From Streptomyces sp. Tu 3180 (GTDB lineage: Bacteria; Actinomycetota; Actinomycetes; Streptomycetales; Streptomycetaceae): 64,000 nucleotides of DNA. The stretch is from NCBI RefSeq assembly GCF_009852415.1, contig NZ_WOXS01000002.1:4070001-4134000 (forward strand). The letters are read 5' to 3'. Position 1 is the stretch's first letter; each line of letters starts with the position of its first letter. Under the pieces are notes generated by a model. It was not told the DNA's origin and made no database searches. It was given only the letters and a program-made list of their open reading frames with translations. Position numbers and translations under genes: made by a program. Below are positions 41,523 to 49,468 of this stretch, one piece after another.

Positions 41523-42812
41523 ATGCAGATTCGCAGGTGGCTCCCAGACCAGCCCACCCGTATCGGCCGTCACGACTGGCCGGACGAGGGGGACAACGGA
41601 ACGCACATGCGACTGCGGACCGGCTCCATCGTGGTACTGGACCGGCAGGCGTGGCGGATCCTGGAGATCAACGGCTACCCGAGCGACCGGTGGCCGGACT
41701 CCTACGAGAAGGCGTGGCGCGACCACGTGGAGCTGTGGTGGCACGCCAACGAACTGCGGCGGGCCAACAACCAGGCGGTCAAGCCGGCCCCCGAGCGGGC
41801 CGAGTTCTACAAGCGCCCGGTGGTGCTGGTGCTGCGCAACGAGAACCTGCCCCGCTCCACACCGAAGCACTGGTGCGCTCCCGCCAGCCACGACTGGCGG
41901 GTCCTCCCCGAACACTACGCGGTCTGCCGCGCCTGCGGTGAGCTGCCGCCCTGCCACCACGGGGAGTACCGCTGGGAGGGCGGCCCGCGCTGGCCGGAGC
42001 AGAACGGCGGCATCCCGCTCATGGTGCCGGAGGGCTGCTGCATGGGGTGCGCCGAGCCGATCAGGCCGCGGGTGCGGACCGTGCGCTTCCCGGGCCCGAA
42101 CCTCTGGTACCCGGACCTGGGCGAGGACACGGCCGTCTTCCACGCCCGCGCCTCCTGCGCCGACCAGGTCGACTGCTACCGCATGCAGTGGCAGACCGAG
42201 TACAACCCGCGTTCCGCCCCGCGGCCCGCCACCCTCGCGTTCCCGGGTTTCGAGCACTTCGTGCTCCCCCGGACGCGTCACGCGCCGGACGTGCCCGCGC
42301 ACGGCCGGCAGACCTCCCGGGACCCGCATCCCGCGCATCACGCGCTGCCCGCGCCGGCCCCGTCGGCCACGCCGCCACGGCCGGGAGAGGAGGAGTGCTC
42401 CTCCGTGACCGGTGACTTCGGCGCCTTCCCCGCCCCGTTCGACGGGCACCGGGGGGAGCCGGGCACCGGCACGCCGCCGGCCGGCCCGTCGGCCCCGGCC
42501 GTGTCCGAGCCGGCGCACCGGCCGGCCCCCGCGGCCCCGACGGCCCCCACGGCCTCCGGCACTCCCGCGGCGGACCCGGTGGTGGCACCGGCCCCTCCCC
42601 CCGCGGCCGAGGCGCCCGCACCCGTCGCCTCCCCGGCCGCCGAGGGCGTCGGAGCGGCCCTCCAGTCGGCGCAGGAACTGGACCTGGCCCTGGCGGGGGG
42701 ACCGGCCTTCCACAACGCGGAACAGGCGGCCCGGGTGATCGAGGAACTCACCGCCGCGGTCCGGAACATCGCCCTCTGCCTGAACAACCCCGCCGCCCGC
42801 GAGCGCTCCTGA
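41523..42812 (+). CDS. Cys/Trp-rich protein with Pro-Ala-rich tail, function unknown
   Basis: 429 residues. Residues about 30-235 form a soluble domain with many Trp and two probable zinc-binding clusters (CRACGELPPCHHGEY near 135-150 and GCCMGCAEP near 175). Residues about 255-375 are a Pro/Ala-rich linker. The C-terminal about 50 residues form two amphipathic helices (NAEQAARVIEELTAAVRNIALCLNN). No signal peptide or membrane helix. GAGGAGC precedes ATG 41523. No family recognised. The zinc-binding reading is inference. Confidence 0.78.
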   Translation: MQIRRWLPDQPTRIGRHDWPDEGDNGTHMRLRTGSIVVLDRQAWRILEINGYPSDRWPDSYEKAWRDHVELWWHANELRRANNQAVKPAPERAEFYKRPVVLVLRNENLPRSTPKHWCAPASHDWRVLPEHYAVCRACGELPPCHHGEYRWEGGPRWPEQNGGIPLMVPEGCCMGCAEPIRPRVRTVRFPGPNLWYPDLGEDTAVFHARASCADQVDCYRMQWQTEYNPRSAPRPATLAFPGFEHFVLPRTRHAPDVPAHGRQTSRDPHPAHHALPAPAPSATPPRPGEEECSSVTGDFGAFPAPFDGHRGEPGTGTPPAGPSAPAVSEPAHRPAPAAPTAPTASGTPAADPVVAPAPPPAAEAPAPVASPAAEGVGAALQSAQELDLALAGGPAFHNAEQAARVIEELTAAVRNIALCLNNPAARERS

Positions 42813-42902
42813 CCGGGGACGACCGGACGGCGGACCGCACCACGGCCGTCACGGCCCGGCCGGTCCGGCCCGGCGGAGCCGAACGGCACGGGACCGGCCA
42901 TG

Positions 42903-42939
42903 CGGAAGGGGCGCCCCTCCCCGAGGGACGCCCCTTCCG
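42903..42939. terminator. Bidirectional terminator
   Basis: CGGAAGGGGCG/CGCCCCTTCCG 11-bp outer stem with inner CCCTC/GAGGG pairing, between the convergent 41523 gene and tRNA-Ser(TGA). Confidence 0.85.
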
Positions 42940-42962
42940 GCCTGCAACGTCTACGACCTGCG

Positions 42963-43049
42963 CGGAGGCGGTGGGATTTGAACCCACGGTGACATCGCTG
43001 CCACGACGGTTTTCAAGACCGTTCCCTTCGGCCGCTCGGGCACACCTCC
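42963..43049 (-). tRNA. tRNA-Ser(TGA)
   Basis: 87 nt. Acceptor GGAGGTG/CGCCTCC (one wobble), discriminator G. Anticodon stem ACGGT/ACCGT, loop CTTGAAA with anticodon TGA. Long variable arm. Reads UCA and related codons. Confidence 0.95.
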
Positions 43050-43113
43050 CCGCGCCGGCCGGTGATCGGCGGCGCGGGGACAAGGGTAACGGGTTCGGCG
43101 CCCGCGGGTGAGG

Positions 43114-44640
43114 TCAGCTGTCGCCGACGCGGGAGCCCAGGGTGAGCTCCGTGGTCCGCTCCTTGCCGCCGCGTTCGTAGGTGATCGTGACCTCGTCGCC
43201 CGGCTTGTGGGTCCAGATCTCGCCGATCAGGGTCGGGCCGGAGTCGATGACCCGGTCGTCGAGCTTGGTGATGACGTCACCGGGCTTCAGGCCGGCCTTG
43301 GCCGCGGGGCCGCCGGCCTCGACCGCCTCGGAGCCGCCGGCGCCCTGCTCGGTGATCTTCGCGCCGCCCGACGTCTCCTCCAGGGAGACCGACGCGCCGA
43401 TCTTGGCGTACACCGGCTTGCCCGTCCTGATCAGCTCCTGGGCCACGTACTTGGCCTGGTTGATCGGGATGGCGAAGCCCAGGCCGATCGAACCGGCCTG
43501 CCCCGTGCCGAAGCCGCCGTTGCTGGTGGACTGGATCGCGGAGTTGATGCCGATGACGTTGCCCTGCGCGTCCAGCAGCGGCCCGCCGGAGTTGCCCGGG
43601 TTGATGGACGCGTCGGTCTGCAGGGCGCTCATGTACGACGCCTGGCTGCCGGTGCCGTCGCTGGAGGCCACCGGGCGGTTCTTCGCGCTGATGATGCCCG
43701 TCGTCACCGTGTTGGACAGGCCGAAGGGCGCGCCGATCGCGATCGTCGAGTCGCCGACGGCCACCTCGTCGGAGTTGCCCAGGGGGAGCGGCTTCAGGTC
43801 CGAGGGGGCGTCGTCGAGCTTGACGACCGCGACGTCGTAGCCCTGGGCGTTGCCGACCACTTCGGCGTCGTACTTCTTGCCGTTCGGGAAGGTCACCGAG
43901 ACCTTGCCGCCGTCGACGGCCTCCGCCACCACGTGGTTGTTGGTGACGATGTGGCCCTGGGTGTCGAAGACGAAGCCCGTGCCGGTGCCGCCCTCGCCGC
44001 TGCTGCTCTCGGCCTCGATGGTGACCGTGCTGGGCAGCGCCTTGGCGGCCACGGCGGCGACCGTGCCCGGCTCGCGCTTGATGTCTCCGCCGCTGGTCGC
44101 CGCCGAGACGGTCGTCGATCCGCCGGCGTCGTTCTCCTTGGCCAGGGTGTAACCGAGGCCGCCGCCCGCACCGCCCGCGACCAGCGCGGCCGCCAGGACC
44201 GCGGCGAGCAGACGGCCGCGTCCGCCGCCGCTCTTCGGCGCCGGCTGCTGGTAGGAGGAGCCCCAGCCGCCGCTGCCGTGCCCGGCACCGCCGTCGCCGT
44301 AGGACGGGGGCGCCGGGGGCGGGGGCCAGGAGGCGTCGGGAGGGGACGGGGGTCCCGCGGGCCCCCCGGAGGCGGGCACGCCCTGCGGGCCGTGACCGTA
44401 GCCGTGTCCGGGGGAGCCGTGGCCGGCCGGCGGACCGCCGTGCGGCGCCGGGGTGCCGGGGGCGCCGTGGTCCTGTGCGGCCCCGGGGGCGCTCGGCGGG
44501 ACCGGGGGTATGGGGGTCGTCGAGGTGACCCCGTCCGGAGCGGGACGCTCCTGGTGCGCCGAAGCAGCGGGAGCATCCACCGGTACGGGCGGTACGGGCG
44601 GGGCCGGGGGTACCGCGGTGCCCTCGTTCTCGGTGCTCAC
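43114..44640 (-). CDS. HtrA/DegP-like membrane-anchored serine protease (trypsin-PDZ)
   Basis: 508 residues. A cytoplasmic Pro/Gly/His-rich N-terminus (about 1-140), one transmembrane helix (about 143-166), then an extracytoplasmic trypsin-like domain with catalytic His236 (TNNHVV), Asp269 (YDVAVV) and Ser351 (GNSGGP), followed by a PDZ domain (about 395-495: AVEAGGPAAKAGLKPGDVITKLDDRVIDSG). Complete triad, so an active envelope quality-control protease is expected. GTG 44640 follows GGAGAG at good spacing. A strong candidate for cell-envelope stress regulation; no regulatory site is visible in the 240-bp upstream gap. Confidence 0.95.
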   Translation of the reverse strand: MSTENEGTAVPPAPPVPPVPVDAPAASAHQERPAPDGVTSTTPIPPVPPSAPGAAQDHGAPGTPAPHGGPPAGHGSPGHGYGHGPQGVPASGGPAGPPSPPDASWPPPPAPPSYGDGGAGHGSGGWGSSYQQPAPKSGGGRGRLLAAVLAAALVAGGAGGGLGYTLAKENDAGGSTTVSAATSGGDIKREPGTVAAVAAKALPSTVTIEAESSSGEGGTGTGFVFDTQGHIVTNNHVVAEAVDGGKVSVTFPNGKKYDAEVVGNAQGYDVAVVKLDDAPSDLKPLPLGNSDEVAVGDSTIAIGAPFGLSNTVTTGIISAKNRPVASSDGTGSQASYMSALQTDASINPGNSGGPLLDAQGNVIGINSAIQSTSNGGFGTGQAGSIGLGFAIPINQAKYVAQELIRTGKPVYAKIGASVSLEETSGGAKITEQGAGGSEAVEAGGPAAKAGLKPGDVITKLDDRVIDSGPTLIGEIWTHKPGDEVTITYERGGKERTTELTLGSRVGDS

Positions 44641-44880
44641 AGCTTCTCTCCTCGATCCACGGCTGTTGTCCTCGGTCCCACGCGGTCTCACTCGGTCACG
44701 TTCGGTCGCGTTCGCTCATGCCCGCTCACGCTCGTCGAGAGTCCGGCGCGATGCAGCTGTGCACGTCCCTTTGTATGACGTCAGCTTTTCCCACGGGCCG
44801 TCAGGGCACCATAAGCCGTTCCTGTGGGTCCGGGGCCATTCTTTACACAGGGCATTACTCACCAAAGGAGCACCACCGCG

Positions 44881-45786
44881 ATGCCTCCGACCGGATCCGC
44901 CGACCGGCCGCGTCCCTCCGGGCGCACGGGTACCCGCGCGCGGTGGCACCATGACGCGGTGACCCACGCACGACAGCACCCGACCCAAGTCGTCGCGCAC
45001 CGCGGAGCCTCCGAGGACGCCCCCGAACACACCCTGGCCGCGTACCGCAAGGCGATCGAGGACGGCGCGGACGCACTCGAATGCGACGTGCGCCTGACCG
45101 CCGACGGCCATCTGGTCTGCGTCCACGACCGTCGCGTCAACCGTACGTCCAACGGCCGCGGCGCGGTCTCGGCGCTGGAGCTCTCCGACCTGGCCGCCCT
45201 GGACTTCGGCTCCTGGAAGACCCGCGACTCCTTCGGCGGCCGGACCGAGGAGCCCGACTGGGAGCACCGCCCGGAGGACCGGGAGGCCACCTCCGTCCTC
45301 ACCCTGGAGCGGTTGCTGGAGCTGGTCCTCGACGCGGGACGCCGGGTGGAGCTGGCGATCGAGACCAAACACCCCACGCGGTGGGCGGGCCAGGTGGAGG
45401 AACGGCTGCTGCTCCTGCTCAAGCGGTTCGGGCTGGACGCCCCGGCCACGGCCGAGGAGTCCCCGGTGCGCGTGATGAGCTTCTCCGCGCGCTCGCTGCA
45501 CCGCGTGCGCGCCGCGTCGCCGACGCTGCCGACGGTCTACCTCACGCAGTTCGTCTCGCCCCGGCTGCGCGACGGACGGCTGCCCGCGGGCGTACGGATC
45601 GCGGGGCCCTCCCTGCGGATCGCCCGCGGCCACCCCGCGTACATCGAGCGCCTGAAGGAGTCCGGTCACCAGGTGCACGTGTGGACCGTGAACGATCCCC
45701 GGGACGTGGACCTCTGCGTCGGCCTCGGGGTGGACGCCATCATCACCAACCGGCCCCGCGCGGTCCTCGACCGGCTCGGCCGCTGA
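44881..45786 (+). CDS. Glycerophosphodiester phosphodiesterase family protein
   Basis: 301 residues, TIM-barrel GDPD. Catalytic motif VVAHRGASEDAPEHTLAAYRKAIEDGADALECDVRLTADG contains the HR..E..E.D metal and acid/base residues, and VHDRRVNRT the second His. The end VHVWTVNDPRDVDLCVGLGVDAIITNRP is typical. It hydrolyses glycerophosphodiesters to glycerol-3-phosphate. AAAGGAG precedes ATG 44881, but the conserved part starts at GTG 44959 (VTHARQHP), so the first 26 residues may not be translated. No signal peptide: cytoplasmic. Confidence 0.93.
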   Translation: MPPTGSADRPRPSGRTGTRARWHHDAVTHARQHPTQVVAHRGASEDAPEHTLAAYRKAIEDGADALECDVRLTADGHLVCVHDRRVNRTSNGRGAVSALELSDLAALDFGSWKTRDSFGGRTEEPDWEHRPEDREATSVLTLERLLELVLDAGRRVELAIETKHPTRWAGQVEERLLLLLKRFGLDAPATAEESPVRVMSFSARSLHRVRAASPTLPTVYLTQFVSPRLRDGRLPAGVRIAGPSLRIARGHPAYIERLKESGHQVHVWTVNDPRDVDLCVGLGVDAIITNRPRAVLDRLGR

Positions 45787-46009
45787 CCCGCACGGTTCCC
45801 GCAGGACTCTTGACCTCGCGCCCCGGCCCGGCCATCCTCACGTCTCGGCCACACCGACGAAATCCAGCCATGTGATGACAGGGAGTGCTCCGGCGCGTTC
45901 GGTGCGTATTCGATCGTTGCGAGTGCGTCACCGCACGAAGGCGTGACGGTTTCCGGTTCAGGCCGATGGGGCATCCACACCGTGGCGTGGGGCGAAGGAG
46001 GTCTCGGGG

Positions 46010-46561
46010 GTGGCGTTGGTGGTGGCACAGGAGGTGCCCACGTCGTCGAGCATGGCCGTACCCCATGGCCCTGCGGGCGTGGGGGAGGCGCGGCGCCGGA
46101 TGCGCGCGCAGCTGCGCGACGGGGGCGTGGCGGACGCGGTCGTCGACGATGCCGTACTGATCCTGTCCGAACTGCTGAGCAATGCGTGCAGACACGGCCG
46201 GCCCCTCGGTGACGCCCTGGCCGGGGACGGCGACGTCCGCGCCGCCTGGCGGGTGGATCCCTGCGGCCGGCTCGTCGTCGAGGTCACGGACGGCGGCGGC
46301 CCGACCCGGCCCGCGCCGGCCACCCCGTCGGTCACCGCGCACGGCGGCCGGGGGCTGAACATCGTCACCGCGCTGGCCGACGACTGGGGCGTGCGCGACG
46401 AGGTGCCGGGCGAGGTCACCGTGTGGGTCGTCGTCCACAACGACGTGCACGACCCGGACGCCGGGCACCGGCGCGACGACTTCGCCTCCCGGGTGACGGC
46501 CCCCGCGGTGTCCTCGATACCCGGGCTGGACTTCGCGGACGCCTTCGACGACCTCGACTGA
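46010..46561 (+). CDS. HATPase-domain anti-sigma-type (RsbW-like) kinase
   Basis: 183 residues. HATPase_c_2 fold: helix with the N-box Asn (LILSELLSNACRHG), G1 box (VVEVTDGGGPTRP), G2 (GGRGLNIVTALADDWGV), then VTVWVVV. A C-terminal acidic tail of about 35 residues follows. AAGGAGG sits eight bases before GTG 46010. Such proteins bind a sigma factor and phosphorylate a STAS antagonist. Its partner cannot be read from the sequence; SigF/SigN and the STAS protein in this window are candidates. Confidence 0.9.
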   Translation: MALVVAQEVPTSSSMAVPHGPAGVGEARRRMRAQLRDGGVADAVVDDAVLILSELLSNACRHGRPLGDALAGDGDVRAAWRVDPCGRLVVEVTDGGGPTRPAPATPSVTAHGGRGLNIVTALADDWGVRDEVPGEVTVWVVVHNDVHDPDAGHRRDDFASRVTAPAVSSIPGLDFADAFDDLD

Positions 46562-46794
46562 CGGCCGCGGCCGGCGGCCTCGGCCGAGGCCGCGCGGAAC
46601 CGGTGTCCCGCGTCCGGGGGGCGGCACCCGCGCCGCCCCCGGGGGCGAGCGGGAGGCGCGCTCCGGCGTCCGGGGAGGCGGACCTGGCCGTGGGAAGGCG
46701 ACGGCACGGCGCGCCACCGGATCCCGTCGGCCGCGGCGTGAACGGCTAGGCTCGGCGCCCGTACGAGACGAGCCGTAACCGGGAGACACCCACG

Positions 46795-47760
46795 ATGGCC
46801 AAGAAGCGACCCCAGACGAAGGCCAAGCGCCCGCAGCTCACGGACGGAGAGGTCCCGGTCGTCGGCGCCCGCGAGCCCTGCCCGTGCGGCAGCGGCCGCC
46901 GTTACAAGGCCTGCCACGGCCGCGCCGCCGCGCACGCCGTGACCGAGCTGGTGCACCGCCCGTTCGAGGGCCTGCCCGGCGAGTGCGACTGGGTGGCGCT
47001 GCGCGAGCTGGTGCCGGCCGCCACCGTCGAGCTGACGCTCAAGGGCGGCCTGCCCGAGGGCGTCCCCTCGGTCACGCTGGCCACCGTGCTGCCGATGGCC
47101 TGGCCCGCCCTGCGCCGCGACGACGGCTCGGTCCTGCTCGGCCTGCAGAACGACACCTCCTCCGGCGACATCAGCCGCGACCTGGCCGACACCCTCCAGC
47201 GGGCGCTCACCGCCGAGCCCGGCACCCCGGTGCAGGCCCGCCGCGCCCCCGCCGACGGGCCCCGGCTGCAGGACCTGCTCGACCCCGAGGGCGCTTTCGA
47301 GCCGGTCGTGCACAGCGGGTTCGAGTTCTGGGTCCCGGACCCGGAGAACGCCACGCCGGACGTCACCGCCTCCCTGGAGCGGGCCAACGCGGCGGCCATC
47401 CCGACCGTCAAGCTCGCGGGCGCGGACGCCGCGTACTGGTGCGAGACGCCGGAGAAGAACCACCTGCGGTGGGTCATGCCGCACCCCGAGGAGCGGCTTC
47501 TGGACGCTCTCGCGCGGCTGCACGCGGCCGGGCGGTCCTCCCTCGGCGAGGGCACCCGCCTGGTGGGCTCCTTCCGCGCGCACGGGCTCACCGTGCCGGT
47601 CTGGGACCTGCCCAGCGGGGTCACGGCCGAGGACGTGGAGAAGCCGGCGGCCGAGTTCGCCGAGCGGCTCGCCGCCGCGCTGGCCGTGGACGCGCCGCTG
47701 ACCGCCGACGAGCGCCGCGCGCGCGGCGGCCTGACCAACCGCCAGGTCACGCTCAACTGA
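46795..47760 (+). CDS. DUF5926 protein with SEC-C zinc motif
   Basis: 321 residues. The N-terminus has a basic stretch (AKKRPQTKAKRPQ) and a SEC-C-type motif (REPCPCGSGRRYKACHG), which binds zinc in SecA and many other proteins. The remainder (FEFWVPDPENATPDVTASLERANAA; YWCETPEKNHLRWVMPHPEERLLDALARLH) is the actinobacterial DUF5926 domain with unknown function. A TAGGCT -10 element at 46747-46752 would give a short leader, and GGGAG lies before ATG 46795. Monocistronic with a strong terminator. Confidence 0.9.
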   Translation: MAKKRPQTKAKRPQLTDGEVPVVGAREPCPCGSGRRYKACHGRAAAHAVTELVHRPFEGLPGECDWVALRELVPAATVELTLKGGLPEGVPSVTLATVLPMAWPALRRDDGSVLLGLQNDTSSGDISRDLADTLQRALTAEPGTPVQARRAPADGPRLQDLLDPEGAFEPVVHSGFEFWVPDPENATPDVTASLERANAAAIPTVKLAGADAAYWCETPEKNHLRWVMPHPEERLLDALARLHAAGRSSLGEGTRLVGSFRAHGLTVPVWDLPSGVTAEDVEKPAAEFAERLAAALAVDAPLTADERRARGGLTNRQVTLN

Positions 47761-47772
47761 GGCACCCCGGGG

Positions 47773-47808
47773 GGGGTCGGGTTCCGCCGGCCGGTGGAAC
47801 CCGACCCC
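47773..47808 (+). terminator. Terminator after the DUF5926 gene
   Basis: Perfect 13-bp stem GGGGTCGGGTTCC/GGAACCCGACCCC. Confidence 0.85.
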
Positions 47809-48184
47809 TCGCGCACCACCGGCCCCGGGGGCAACTCCCGGTGTGTACAGGCCAGTCGGTGACCGGAAAAGCCGAGTTCGAATTTGCGAACCGCCGATCT
47901 CTTGTTACCGTTCCAGTAGCCCGGTTGCTGGTGCATCCCCCGTCGCCAGCAACCGGGTCTTTCCGTGCCGGTCGCCGTTCACGGAACGCAATCGCGCGCC
48001 GACCGCCCGTTCCCACGGGCCCGTCGCCCCCGAGCGCAGCAGCAACGGCCCTCCTCCGGTCCTCCGGCGCGGTCCGTGAAACCCACGAACCCCAAGAACT
48101 CCGCGGATCACCGCGACGCCGCGAGACCGCGAGGGCGAGCGGGCGGGCTCCTCGGCGTGCGGCGCCCGGGCCCCGGCACGACGC
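47809..48184. other. Intergenic region between two terminators, with an orphan hairpin
   Basis: 376 bp with locally lower GC around 47870-47915 (GAATTTGCGAACC, CTTGTTACCG). No coding potential of typical codon use is seen. It contains the hairpin at 47920-47957, which belongs to neither flanking gene in an obvious way, so a small RNA is possible. Confidence 0.4.
47920..47957 (+). terminator. Orphan hairpin followed by a T-rich run
   Basis: Perfect 12-bp stem CCCGGTTGCTGG/CCAGCAACCGGG, 14-nt loop, followed by TCTTTCC. It lies beyond the DUF5926 terminator, so it could end a separate short transcript. Confidence 0.5.
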
Positions 48185-48222
48185 GGCACGGCCCCGGAAG
48201 ACGTGTCTTCCGGGGCCGTGCC
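48185..48222 (-). terminator. Terminator after the degenerate prim-pol gene
   Basis: Perfect 18-bp stem (48185-48202 with 48205-48222) and 2-nt loop, 26 bp downstream of the stop codon. Confidence 0.88.
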
Positions 48223-48247
48223 GGGCGCGCGGTGCGCACCGGCGTTC

Positions 48248-48916
48248 CTACATCTCGGGAGCGCTCACACCCGTCCGGGTGAGGGCCTCGACCACGGCGT
48301 CCACCACGGCCTCGACGTCGGGCACCCAGGGCGCGGCCGAGCCGGGCAGCGGAGCGCGCTCCCAGCGGACCCCGCCCTGCGCGGTCACGGACGGGGGCAG
48401 GGCGAGGTAACCGCCCTCGCCGTGGAAGCGGAGGGAGCCGGGGACGAAGTCCTTGGCGTACAGCAGCTCGCCCAACTGCTCCATGGAGTAGGGCTTCACC
48501 AGGATCGACCAGCGGGCCGGCGAGGCGACGACCGGGCCGAGCCGCATGCCGCGGCGGTCGAGCGCGTCGAGGGCGCGGGCGGCCGGCAGGGCGGGCAGCG
48601 AGACCGCGCAGGGGGCCTTGCCCCCGGTGGCCAGGATGACGGGGGCCGCCGGCCGGTTGCTCCACCACCAGCGCACCATGCGCGCGTCGGTCGTGGCGGC
48701 GAGGAGGCCGGGATCGAAGGGATGGGCGCCCGGCACCGTGCACTCGGGGTCGGGGCAGCCGCAGCGGGACCTGCCGCCCCGCGGATCCGCCGCCACGCCC
48801 GGGAGTACGGGCCACTGCCATTCCGTGGCGAACGTCAGGGCCGCGCCGATCAGTTCCGGCCCTCCGTCACCGCGCCGGGACAGGAGCCTGCGTCGCCTTC
48901 CGAGGATCTCGCGCAT
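48248..48916 (-). CDS. Degenerate prim-pol domain protein
   Basis: 222 residues. It shares the prim-pol domain layout: N-terminal helix ALTFATEWQWPVLPGVA, Cys cluster CGCPDPECTVPGAHP, then WWWSNRPAAPVILATG and a C-terminal EGGYLALPPS. Where active enzymes have a GxDxD motif, the corresponding strand reads APCAVSLPALPAARAL with no Asp pair, so polymerase activity is doubtful. Related in fold to the intact prim-pol protein at 39811. A regulatory or DNA-binding role is possible. Confidence 0.88.
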   Translation of the reverse strand: MREILGRRRRLLSRRGDGGPELIGAALTFATEWQWPVLPGVAADPRGGRSRCGCPDPECTVPGAHPFDPGLLAATTDARMVRWWWSNRPAAPVILATGGKAPCAVSLPALPAARALDALDRRGMRLGPVVASPARWSILVKPYSMEQLGELLYAKDFVPGSLRFHGEGGYLALPPSVTAQGGVRWERAPLPGSAAPWVPDVEAVVDAVVEALTRTGVSAPEM

Positions 48917-49468
48917 GAGCGCTCGTTCCTTTCCGTTGCACGCCTGGCAACACCGTGGTCCACATCACAACATGTGTCGATCGCTTCACTGTGCGTACCT
49001 GTTGGCGCATCACACCCCCGCCCCGGGCAGGGGGAGCCCCCACGGGCCGAGCAAGGGCTGCCTCCGCGGCCGTTCCACCCCTACCGCGTCGGTCGGAAGT
49101 ACGGGTGCGGCGTGGGGGTGGCGAAGTCTGGCGTTTGCCGTCGCGCGTGGTTCTCTCCGCCTCCGCCACGGGAGGATGGGGCAGGGTCGTCGGTGGTTAA
49201 GACGCCCGGGTCCGTCACCAGGTTCCCGGGTGGCTCTCCACCACCCCTGGCCTTCACCGAGTACGTACCCATCACGACCGTCGTGACGCTCCGTCGAGCA
49301 AGCCCAGTCGACCGCAATACGCCTCCCCCTGAGGCAGTTTCAAGCCAACTTCATATTTCGGCAAGGGGTCTGCGGGGACTTCTCTCCAGTCCCACGGACA
49401 CCAGGAATCCCAGCAGGACAATGCTGGACATCTCCTCACGAGTACGTGTACATGTGGAGACACTGCCG
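48917..49468. other. Divergent intergenic region before the PP2C gene
   Basis: 552 bp between divergent genes. Several hairpin-capable GC stretches but no clear operator, RNA or gene. The frame of the PP2C gene stays open back to ATG 49421, so the true start could be up to 16 codons upstream. Confidence 0.4.

Noticed and set aside
39811..42812. Integrated plasmid or phage remnant around the prim-pol gene
   Set aside because: No integrase, att repeats, rep, tra or phage structural genes, and GC and codon use match neighbours.
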